Assembly: GCA_013138675.1 (NCBI GenBank)
Contig: WTCH01000123.1
Location: 1-5,884, forward strand
Direction of reading: 5' to 3'
Source of the DNA: Woeseiaceae bacterium
Lineage (GTDB): Bacteria; Pseudomonadota; Gammaproteobacteria; Steroidobacterales; Woeseiaceae
Length of the DNA: 5,884 nt
In this document: one piece after another, positions 1-5,412 of the stretch
Layout: every line of letters begins with the position of its first letter
How positions within the stretch are numbered: the first letter of the stretch is position 1
Notes under the pieces: model-generated
The model's input: only the letters and a program-made list of their open reading frames with translations
Told to the model about the DNA's origin: nothing
The model's database searches: none
Translations under genes and position numbers: made by a program

Positions 1-178
1 CGCGCGTACCCGGTGCCCGGACCTCTACGATCTCCGGGGAGGCCGAGGGCGGGATCTTTGTTGCCGGTAGTAAAGCGGACCGCAGGGAGCCATACCGGCA
101 ACAAAGATGCCGTTCTCGAGCCTGTGCAATGAACCAGGTCGCCCGCTGGCTAGGTCCCCCTTGAGGGGAGGCGGGCTC
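1..178. other. Non-coding region downstream of gcvPB, rich in palindromes
   Basis: No convincing gene is seen in this stretch; the open frames that cross it are antisense to gcvPB and resemble no family I know. It holds a REP-like element next to the gcvPB stop (141-182), a perfect long inverted repeat (54-108), and at the far left a GTAG-headed short palindrome (minus-strand GTAG at 25-28, CCGG/CCGG arms at 17-20 and 10-13). No palindrome here is followed by a run of T on the minus strand, so I do not see a classical intrinsic terminator for the operon, although these hairpins may act as 3'-end structures. Confidence 0.6.
54..108. repeat. Perfect 16-bp inverted repeat with 23-nt spacer
   Basis: The left arm at 54-69 reads ATCTTTGTTGCCGGTA and the right arm at 93-108 is its exact reverse complement. 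The spacer is 70-92. The pairing stops sharply on both sides (G53/G109 outside, G70/A92 inside). The spacer contains a small GCG-GAC-CGC palindrome at 75-83. As RNA it would form a strong hairpin of either polarity. There is no T-tract after it on either strand, which argues against an ordinary intrinsic terminator. It could be a palindromic intergenic repeat, a 3'-end stabilising hairpin for the gcv transcript, or a protein-binding site; the sequence alone does not decide. Confidence 0.85.
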
Positions 179-182
179 CTAC
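141..182 (-). repeat. REP-like palindrome at the gcvPB stop codon
   Basis: On the minus strand the element starts with the GTAG head (182-179), followed by GAG and then an outer 6-bp stem formed by 171-176 and 141-146 (GCCCGC/GCGGGC). Inside lies a second hairpin, 155-159 with 165-169 (TCCCC/GGGGA). The opening TGTAGGAGC is identical to that of the REP at 3966-3987. GTAG-headed imperfect palindromes are typical of REP elements mobilised by RAYT (REP-associated Tyr) transposases in gammaproteobacteria; no RAYT gene is in the window. The TAG of the head is the stop codon of gcvPB. It may also stabilise the 3' end of the operon transcript. Confidence 0.55.
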
Positions 183-1654
183 ATCTCGTCCGAGGGTGGT
201 CGGTATTTGAGGTCCAGCTGGCGTGCAGCTTTGACGTCGTCCAGACGTCGTACCGGCAAATTGTACGGCGCTTCCTTGAAACTCGACCCGTTTTCGCGTG
301 CTTCCGTGGCGATCGCGACCATGGCGTCGACGAAGTTGTCGAGCGTCTCCTTGCTCTCGGTCTCCGTCGGCTCGATCAGCAGGCACTCGGGAACAAGCAG
401 CGGGAAATAGGTCGTCGGCGCGTGGTAGTTAAGATCAAGTAGCGCCTTTGCGATGTCCATGACCGTCAGGTCGAACTCCCTCGCCTCGTGTTTGAGTGTG
501 ACAATGAACTCGTGACTGGCGCGACGATTTGGAAACGCGAGCGTGAAGCCCGCATTTCGCAGACGCACCTGCAGATAATTGGCATTCAGCGTCGCGTACT
601 CGGCCAGTCGCTTCATGCCGGCGTTGCCGACCATGCGCATGTAAATGTAAGCGCGCAGCAACACACCCGAATTGCCCATGAACCCCGACAGGCGGCCGAT
701 AGAGCGCGGCATGTCGTCTTCCTCGAGCCAGTCGTAGTACGCCTCGCCGTCGTTGTCGCGCTCGGTAATGACCGGTATTGGCATGTATGGGAGCAAGCGC
801 TCGCCGACACCGATAGCACCGGAACCTGGCCCGCCACCACCGTGTGGTGTCGAGAATGTCTTATGCAGGTTCATGTGGATGACATCAAAACCCATGTCGC
901 CGGGCCGCACCTTGCCGCAAATTGCGTTCAGGTTGGCGCCGTCGTAGTACAGCAGGCCACCCGCATCCTTGACGATACGTTCGACCTCGATGATGTGGCG
1001 CTCGAAAACGCCGAGCGTGGACGGGTTGGTCAGCATGATGCCTGCTGTCTTCGGACCAACGACACCCTTGAGCGCCTCGAGGTCCACGTCACCTTCTGAA
1101 TCAGTCGGAACTTCGACGGCGACGCAGCCACACATGGTCGCAGTCGCCGGGTTGGTACCATGCGCCGCATCGGGCACGATAATTTCATCGCGCTCGGTAT
1201 CACCACGCTCCTGGTGATAAGCGCGAATCATGGCAACACCGGCCAGCTCGCCCTGCGCGCCTGCCATCGGCGTCAACGACACACCGACCATGCCGGTTAC
1301 AGCCTTGAGCATTTCCTGCAATTCGTACATGCACTTCATAAAGCCCTGGCCGTGGCTGACCGGACCAAGCGGGTGCCGACCCGCAAAACCGGGCAGCATA
1401 GCCAGCGCATTACAGGCGCGCGGGTTGTACTTCATCGTGCACGAACCGAGCGGATAAAACTGCGTGTCGATCGAGAAGTTCTTCTGTGACAGGCGTGTGT
1501 AATGGCGCACGACCTGCAACTCGGAGGCTTCGGGCAACAAGGGCTCGTCGTCACGCAGAAACGACTCGGGAATGTTCGTATCTGATGGGTTCAAGGGTGC
1601 CTGTGCATATGCGCGGCGGCCCTGGCGTGACTTTTCGAATATCAACGTGCTCAT
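179..1654 (-). CDS. gcvPB: Glycine dehydrogenase (decarboxylating), P-protein subunit 2
   Basis: This is the PLP-carrying C-terminal half of the glycine cleavage P-protein (491 aa, normal for the split form). With GcvPA it decarboxylates glycine and transfers the aminomethyl group to the lipoyl arm of GcvH in the cytoplasm. The PLP Schiff-base lysine is Lys265 in the NLHKTFSTPHGGGGPG segment (residues 262-277). Other family hallmarks are FYPLGSCTMKYNPR (67-80), HGTNPA (165-170) and YYDGANLNAI (236-245). A small departure is GSGAIGV at 277-283, where I recall GAGPVGV in relatives. The ATG at 1654 gives the expected N-terminus. It lies 6 bases after the tpx-like stop, and its likely Shine-Dalgarno GAGGA is inside the last codons of that gene, so translation of the two may be coupled. 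The final codon and TAG stop fall in the head of a REP-like element. Confidence 0.96.
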   Translation of the reverse strand: MSTLIFEKSRQGRRAYAQAPLNPSDTNIPESFLRDDEPLLPEASELQVVRHYTRLSQKNFSIDTQFYPLGSCTMKYNPRACNALAMLPGFAGRHPLGPVSHGQGFMKCMYELQEMLKAVTGMVGVSLTPMAGAQGELAGVAMIRAYHQERGDTERDEIIVPDAAHGTNPATATMCGCVAVEVPTDSEGDVDLEALKGVVGPKTAGIMLTNPSTLGVFERHIIEVERIVKDAGGLLYYDGANLNAICGKVRPGDMGFDVIHMNLHKTFSTPHGGGGPGSGAIGVGERLLPYMPIPVITERDNDGEAYYDWLEEDDMPRSIGRLSGFMGNSGVLLRAYIYMRMVGNAGMKRLAEYATLNANYLQVRLRNAGFTLAFPNRRASHEFIVTLKHEAREFDLTVMDIAKALLDLNYHAPTTYFPLLVPECLLIEPTETESKETLDNFVDAMVAIATEARENGSSFKEAPYNLPVRRLDDVKAARQLDLKYRPPSDEM

Positions 1655-1660
1655 GCTTAT

Positions 1661-2179
1661 TTATTCCTCGTCGGCGCTAATGCCCAGCGCCTTGAACGCC
1701 GCGCCGTAATTCGGCTCGTTCCTGATGTCTTCGATTTGTTCGATGTGCACGACCGTGTTGTTTTCGTCGAGTACAACGATCGCGCGCGAGAACATACCAG
1801 CGAGTGGCCCCTCAACAATTTGCACACCGTAGTTCTCGCCGAAACCCGCATGACGGATTGCCGATAAACCGATCACGTTCTTGACACCGTGCTCCTCCTG
1901 GAAACGCCTGTGTGCAAACGGCAAATCATAGGAAACAGCCAGCATCACAATGTCGTCGCGCCCTTCGGCAAACCGATCGAACTCGACGACCGATTTCGCA
2001 CAAATTGGCCGCTCGATGCTGATGAAGATATTGAACAACTTGCGTTTGCCCATGAAGTTGGCCAGCGATACATCCTGCAGACTGGTATTGACGAGCGACA
2101 CATCGGGCGCGAGCGACCCGACAGCTGGTAGCTCAGCAAACGTGCGATAAGTTCCGCCTTCGTAATTGACTGTTGCCAT
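1661..2179 (-). CDS. Divergent thiol peroxidase (Tpx)-like protein, active site altered
   Basis: The 172-aa product aligns end to end with bacterial Tpx, the atypical 2-Cys peroxiredoxins (E. coli Tpx is close in length). Landmarks are GKRKLFNIFISI (44-55), SYDLPFAHRRF (83-93), NVIGLSAIRHAGFGENYGV (101-119) and SRAIVVLDENN (131-141). By comparison with E. coli Tpx (recalled: Pro54, Thr58, Cys61, Cys95, Arg133), the peroxidatic Cys is kept as Cys60 and the Arg as Arg132. The Pro is Ile53, the Thr is Arg57 and the resolving Cys is Gln94. Cys60 is the only cysteine. The codons (CGG for Arg57, TGT at 2000-2002) read cleanly with no frameshift. No signal peptide is seen, so it should be cytoplasmic. 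It starts 2 bases after the gcvPA stop and ends 6 bases before gcvPB. It may be a one-Cys peroxidase, a redox sensor or a non-catalytic partner of the complex. The fold is confident, the activity is not. Confidence 0.85.
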   Translation of the reverse strand: MATVNYEGGTYRTFAELPAVGSLAPDVSLVNTSLQDVSLANFMGKRKLFNIFISIERPICAKSVVEFDRFAEGRDDIVMLAVSYDLPFAHRRFQEEHGVKNVIGLSAIRHAGFGENYGVQIVEGPLAGMFSRAIVVLDENNTVVHIEQIEDIRNEPNYGAAFKALGISADEE

Positions 2180-2181
2180 TG

Positions 2182-3552
2182 TTATGCCGACTTCCTGTTT
2201 TCTGGGCTGAGAATCTCGCGCAACGCTGAAACATAGGCGTCGATATCGACGTCCGTCTTCGTTTCAGTCGCACAGACGAGAAGCGCGTTTCCTGGCACGG
2301 CCGCGCTACCGGTCAAATCGTAACCACCAAGAATGTCCTGTTCCGCGAGCGCATCGAGGACCGGTGCTACCGGACGGTCGAGCTGCAGCGCGACTTCGTG
2401 AAAGTACGGGCCGTCGAACAGGCGCTCTACCCCATCAATCGCGGTCAGGCCGTCGATGAGCCTGGTGGTGTTTTGGTGCGACCGGGTCGCGACCGAACGC
2501 AAGCCGTGATAACCGACGAGCGCCATGTAAATGGTCGCCGCCGTGACCATCAGACCCTGGTTGGTGCAAATATTCGAAGTCGCTTTGGAGCGCCGAATGT
2601 GTTGTTCGCGCGCTTGCAGCGTCAACGTAAAGCCGGGTTCGCCATCGAGGTCCGTGGTACGTCCAATAATGCGTCCCGGCATCTGCCGTACATGTTTTTG
2701 CTTACAGGTCATGAAGCCGAAGTACGGCCCGCCTGACGACAAGGGCACGCCAAGCGGCTGACCTTCGCCAATCGCAATATCAGCGCCCTCCGTTCCCCAG
2801 TGGCCCGGCGCCTTGAGCAATGCCAGCGACGTCGGGTTGACGATGGCGATGACGAACGCGCCTTGCGCATGTGCCCAGTCTGTAAGGCGATCAACATCTT
2901 CGAGTGTGCCCGGGAATGACGGTTGCTGGATGGCTACAGCGACAGGACCTTCCCCATCAGGCAGTGACGACGTCGCATTACCGGTCGCCATGTCCATGTC
3001 GAGCCGCTCGAAGGTGATGTTTTGTGTGCCTGCAATGGTCGATGCCACTTTTTCGTAGGTCGGGTTGACGCCCGGCGCGAGAACGATACGCCCGTTTTTC
3101 ACCCTGCGATTGCAGCGCACGGCCATCAGTGCAGCTTCGCCGAGCGCAGACGCACCGTCGTAGAGCGATGCATTGCTGACATCGAGACCGGTCAGCTCTG
3201 TGATCATCGTCTGGTATTCGTAGATGGTCTGCAACGTGCCCTGACTGGCCTCAGCCTGGTACGGCGTGTAGGCACTGTAGAACTCACCACGCGTGGCTAT
3301 GTCCCAGACGGCGGTCGGTACGTGATGCTCATAGGCACCGGCGCCGAGGAAGCACAGCGGTGCCCCATCCTGGGCAGCGCGTTCACGCATCAATCGCGTA
3401 ACCGCCATCTCGCTCATGGCTTCGGGAACGCCAACGAGTGATTCGATCAGCAGGTCTTTTGGAATTTCGTCGAACAGCGCGTCGAGATCAGGTGCACCAA
3501 TCGCTTCGAGCATCTCGCGAGTGTCATCGTCGGTATGGGGAATAAAAGGCAT
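2182..3552 (-). CDS. gcvPA: Glycine dehydrogenase (decarboxylating), P-protein subunit 1
   Basis: This is the N-terminal half of the split P-protein (456 aa, close to the family norm). It shares the aminotransferase-like fold but has no PLP lysine; it forms the heteromeric active site with GcvPB. Recognisable segments are FIPHTDDDTREMLEAIG (3-19), FLGAGAYEHHVPTAV (68-82), the highly conserved FYSAYTPYQAEASQGTLQ (91-108), SLYDGASALGEAALMA (129-144), GRIVLAPGVNP (154-164), LSSGGPYFGF (271-280) and TNQGLMVTAATIYMALVG (330-347). The ATG at 3552 lies 8 bases after the gcvH stop, with only a weak purine-rich Shine-Dalgarno (GAAGAA) overlapping the gcvH end. That fits translation coupled to gcvH. 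It is unusual in being followed by a tpx-like gene rather than directly by gcvPB. Confidence 0.96.
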   Translation of the reverse strand: MPFIPHTDDDTREMLEAIGAPDLDALFDEIPKDLLIESLVGVPEAMSEMAVTRLMRERAAQDGAPLCFLGAGAYEHHVPTAVWDIATRGEFYSAYTPYQAEASQGTLQTIYEYQTMITELTGLDVSNASLYDGASALGEAALMAVRCNRRVKNGRIVLAPGVNPTYEKVASTIAGTQNITFERLDMDMATGNATSSLPDGEGPVAVAIQQPSFPGTLEDVDRLTDWAHAQGAFVIAIVNPTSLALLKAPGHWGTEGADIAIGEGQPLGVPLSSGGPYFGFMTCKQKHVRQMPGRIIGRTTDLDGEPGFTLTLQAREQHIRRSKATSNICTNQGLMVTAATIYMALVGYHGLRSVATRSHQNTTRLIDGLTAIDGVERLFDGPYFHEVALQLDRPVAPVLDALAEQDILGGYDLTGSAAVPGNALLVCATETKTDVDIDAYVSALREILSPENRKSA

Positions 3553-3560
3553 GGGCTTGT

Positions 3561-3950
3561 CTATTCTTCGTCCAGCAGCGCCTGGTACGCATCGGGCGTC
3601 AAGAAGGCACTCTCGTCAATTTCGCCACCCGGTGTGATTCTTACAATCCAGCCGTCGCCATACGGGTCCGTGTTGATCGTCTCGGGATCATCGGCAAGCA
3701 CGTCGTTGACCGCGGCCACTTTGCCATCGATCGGTGAATACACATCCGATGCCGCTTTCACCGATTCGACCACGGCCATGTCGCCGCCTTCAGTTACGTC
3801 CTGGTCGACTTCGGGAAGCTCCACATATACAAGGTCGCCAAGTGCGGCCTGTGCGTGGTCCGTGACACCAATCGAGACACTGCCGTCATCTTCGCGGCGC
3901 AGCCACTCGTGGTCCTTCGTGTACAAAAGATCGCCGGGTAATTCACTCAT
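3561..3950 (-). CDS. gcvH: Glycine cleavage system H protein (lipoyl carrier)
   Basis: This small acidic protein (129 aa, normal length) carries the lipoyl arm that shuttles the aminomethyl intermediate from the P-protein to GcvT and the reduced dithiol to Lpd. The lipoylated residue is Lys65 in VVESVKAASDVYSPIDG (60-76). The N-terminal YTKDHEWL (10-17), GVTDHAQAALGDLVYVELP (28-46) and C-terminal SAFLTPDAYQALL (114-126) are family hallmarks. The ATG at 3950 has a good Shine-Dalgarno GGGAG at 3962-3958 with 7 bases of spacing. This site lies just downstream of the REP hairpin at 3968-3981. The gcvT-gcvH gap of 33 bases is the longest in the operon, and gcvH is therefore the gene most able to start translation independently. 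Confidence 0.97.
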   Translation of the reverse strand: MSELPGDLLYTKDHEWLRREDDGSVSIGVTDHAQAALGDLVYVELPEVDQDVTEGGDMAVVESVKAASDVYSPIDGKVAAVNDVLADDPETINTDPYGDGWIVRITPGGEIDESAFLTPDAYQALLDEE

Positions 3951-3965
3951 TGTTGCTCTCCCATG

Positions 3966-3987
3966 TCGCGGCTAAAGCCGCTCCTAC
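3966..3987 (-). repeat. REP element in the gcvT-gcvH gap
   Basis: On the minus strand it reads GTAGGAGCGGCTTTAGCCGC then GA. The GTAG head is at 3987-3984, and 3968-3981 forms a perfect palindromic stem (GCGGCT, TT, AGCCGC). This matches the general form of GTAG-headed REPs found widely in Xanthomonas, Pseudomonas and related gammaproteobacteria (from memory, not searched). The TAG in the head is the stop codon of gcvT. The stem ends 5 bases before the gcvH Shine-Dalgarno. A transcript hairpin here could protect the upstream gcvT message from 3' exonucleases or change access to the gcvH start. Confidence 0.8.
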
Positions 3988-5075
3988 AGTTCAATTCGTA
4001 CTTCACCGTTGCGGACAAACGGCGTCTTAACGATACGTACATTCAATAATTTGCCGCGCACGTCGACATGCGCGCTGTCATAGTCGCCGGCCGGCACTCG
4101 CGCCAACGCGATGGAGCGGCCAATCGTGGGCGAAAAGCCGCCGCTCGTAATTTCACCATCGCCAATGCCGTCAACGACCACGCGCTGGTGGTTTCTGAGG
4201 ACGCCCTTGTCTTCGAGCAGCAAGCCGACGAAGCGTCGCTTGTCCGGATTGGCACGCATCGCTTCAAGTGGCTTTCTGCCAATGAAGTCGCGATCAGCAG
4301 GTTCCCATGCGACAGTCCAGCCGAGCCCGGCTTCGAGCGGTGAAATCGTCTCGTCCATATCAGAGCCATACAGGTTCATCGCAGCCTCGAGGCGCAAGGT
4401 GTCGCGAGCCGCCAATCCACAGGGAACAATTCCTGCCGCCGTCAGGCGGTCCCAGATTGTCGCGGCATGGGCGGCCGGCATCACAATTTCCCAGCCATCT
4501 TCGCCCGTGTAACCCGTGCGGGCAACAAACATATCGCCAGCTTCCATACCATAGAAGGGCTTGAGCTCGAGGGCCGCTTCACGCCATTCAGCATCGATGC
4601 AGGGCGCAGCAAGTTCCCTCGCCTGGGGTCCCTGGACAGCGATCATTGCGAGCTCGGCACGCTCATGCACATCTACGCTGAAGGCCTCCGCCTGACGTCG
4701 AATCCACGCAAGGTCTTTTTCGCGCGTTGCGGCGTTTACGACGAGCCGGAACCAGGATTCGTCCATGAAGTAGATGATCAGGTCGTCAATGACGCCACCG
4801 TCTTCATTAAGCATGCTGGTGTACAGGGCCTTGCCCGCATCCTGCAGTTTGGCGACATCGTTCGCGACGAGGTAGCGCAGGAACTCACGCACGCGATCGC
4901 CCTTCAAATCAACGATCGTCATGTGGGACACATCGAACATACCGGCCTTCTGCCGAACGGCGTGATGCTCTTCTTTTTGCGAGCCGTAGTGCAGCGGCAT
5001 ATCCCAGCCGCCGAAATCGACGATACGCGCGCCGGCCTCAACGTGTTTGTGATGCTTCGGTGTCTTCTTTCCCAT
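3984..5075 (-). CDS. gcvT: Aminomethyltransferase, glycine cleavage T protein
   Basis: GcvT releases ammonia from the aminomethyl-lipoyl arm of GcvH and transfers the methylene to tetrahydrofolate, giving 5,10-methylene-THF. The 363-aa length is normal. The folate-binding GCV_T domain spans about residues 7-265 and the C-terminal barrel domain about 280-355. Landmarks are VDFGGWDMPLHYGSQ (19-33), GMFDVSHM (45-52), GGVIDDLI with the conserved Asp97/Asp98 (93-100), GYTGEDGWEI (188-197) and CGLAARDTLRLEAAMNLYG (219-237). The first gene of the operon, its ATG at 5075 has a Shine-Dalgarno AAGGA about 8 bases upstream and lies 37 bases after the riboswitch terminator T-run. The N-terminus TPKHHKH differs from the more usual TPLYxxH. 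The last codon and TAG stop lie at the start of a REP element. Confidence 0.97.
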   Translation of the reverse strand: MGKKTPKHHKHVEAGARIVDFGGWDMPLHYGSQKEEHHAVRQKAGMFDVSHMTIVDLKGDRVREFLRYLVANDVAKLQDAGKALYTSMLNEDGGVIDDLIIYFMDESWFRLVVNAATREKDLAWIRRQAEAFSVDVHERAELAMIAVQGPQARELAAPCIDAEWREAALELKPFYGMEAGDMFVARTGYTGEDGWEIVMPAAHAATIWDRLTAAGIVPCGLAARDTLRLEAAMNLYGSDMDETISPLEAGLGWTVAWEPADRDFIGRKPLEAMRANPDKRRFVGLLLEDKGVLRNHQRVVVDGIGDGEITSGGFSPTIGRSIALARVPAGDYDSAHVDVRGKLLNVRIVKTPFVRNGEVRIEL

Positions 5076-5112
5076 TGACGTTCCTTCGAGCCGCTATTGC
5101 CACTGGGCTAAC

Positions 5113-5145
5113 AAAAAGGGCGGCAGATCTCACGATCTGCCGCCC
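5113..5145 (-). terminator. Riboswitch-controlled intrinsic terminator ahead of gcvT
   Basis: On the minus strand a perfect 12-bp stem, GGGCGGCAGATC (5145-5134) with GATCTGCCGCCC (5129-5118), closes a GTGA loop (5133-5130) and is followed by TTTTTGTT from 5117. This is a textbook intrinsic terminator placed between the second glycine aptamer and gcvT. Its 5' arm starts at the very next base after the 3' strand of aptamer 2 P1 (5146-5150). The U-run could pair with AGAG of that P1 strand (two A-U and two G-U pairs), which gives a simple route for competition between P1 and the full terminator. Confidence 0.93.
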
Positions 5146-5326
5146 CTCTGTCCAAAAACCTGAGAGATCAATAGCTTGCGCCACTTACCCCTTCGGTGGG
5201 CCTGTTATCAGGCCTCTCTCCAGAGCCAATCAGCGGTCGCGGTCCTTTTGCCTGAGCGTTTCCGGGTAGTTGCGCCTTCGGCGCCCCGCTTCAAACGGGG
5301 TCTCTTCTGCGAACGCTATCGATTGG
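5146..5326 (-). promoter_or_regulatory. Tandem glycine riboswitch (two aptamers) upstream of gcvT
   Basis: Two glycine aptamers lie head to tail in the gcvT leader. Aptamer 1 (about 5317-5232) is closed by P1 AGCGTTCGC/GCGACCGCT (8 of 9 pairs) and contains GGCGCCGAAGGCGCAA and the conserved CGCTCAGGCAAAAGGACC. Aptamer 2 (5225-5146) is closed by P1 CTCTG/CAGAG and contains ACCGAAGGGGTAAGTGG and TCTCTCAGGTTTTTGGACAG. A leader-linker helix, P0, pairs CCAATC (5326-5321) with GATTGG (5231-5226); such a helix, often folding as a kink-turn, is established for tandem glycine riboswitches. These riboswitches normally turn on gcv genes when glycine is abundant. Here the adjoining terminator implies transcriptional control (inference). 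Confidence 0.95.
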
Positions 5327-5333
5327 TACACGA

Positions 5334-5362
5334 ATCATAGCCAATGCCGATGCCGGTTGCCA
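5334..5362 (-). promoter_or_regulatory. Candidate sigma-70 promoter for the gcv operon
   Basis: On the minus strand TATGAT (5339-5334) matches the -10 consensus in five of six positions. A weak -35, TGGCAA (5362-5357), lies 17 bases upstream. A start seven bases after the -10 would be A5327, one base before the first nucleotide of the riboswitch P0 helix. That agreement between promoter and RNA structure raises confidence in the placement, though the -35 matches consensus in only three positions. Confidence 0.6.
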
Positions 5363-5385
5363 CCCGTCCGCCGGGAAGTAACAAT
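5357..5385 (+). promoter_or_regulatory. Candidate divergent promoter for the DUF885-like gene
   Basis: On the plus strand TTGCCA (5357-5362, five of six to TTGACA) is followed after 17 bases by AACAAT (5380-5385, four of six to TATAAT). A start near 5392 would give a leader of about 20 bases with the GGAG Shine-Dalgarno. The -35 hexamer is the same six base pairs as the weak -35 of the gcv promoter on the other strand. The evidence is by eye only. Confidence 0.35.
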
Positions 5386-5412
5386 GCCCGATCCTGATAT
5401 CCGGAGAACGGC

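Noticed and set aside
54..108. Intrinsic terminator of the gcv operon
   Set aside because: The hairpin is strong, but the minus strand continues CCCGCCC instead of a T-run, and the 23-base loop is long for a terminator.
1..178. CRISPR array or tRNA in the left non-coding region
   Set aside because: There are no direct repeats with regular spacers and no cloverleaf or T-loop signature; the symmetry seen is inverted only.
488..1099. 203-codon plus-strand open frame opposite gcvPB
   Set aside because: It is antisense to a highly conserved stretch of gcvPB, has no recognisable domain, and its length is explained by GC-rich codon bias on the other strand.
1661..2179. Reading the Tpx-like gene as a pseudogene
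   Set aside because: The frame is intact from start to stop at the usual length, tightly packed with both neighbours, and conserved outside the active site; changed residues alone do not show loss of function.
3535..3975. 146-codon plus-strand frame opposite gcvH
   Set aside because: The product is a low-complexity Ser/Thr-rich shadow of gcvH with no domain.
4467..5078. 203-codon plus-strand open frame opposite gcvT
   Set aside because: It lies fully within the antisense of gcvT, shows no family resemblance, and its end simply mirrors the gcvT start region.
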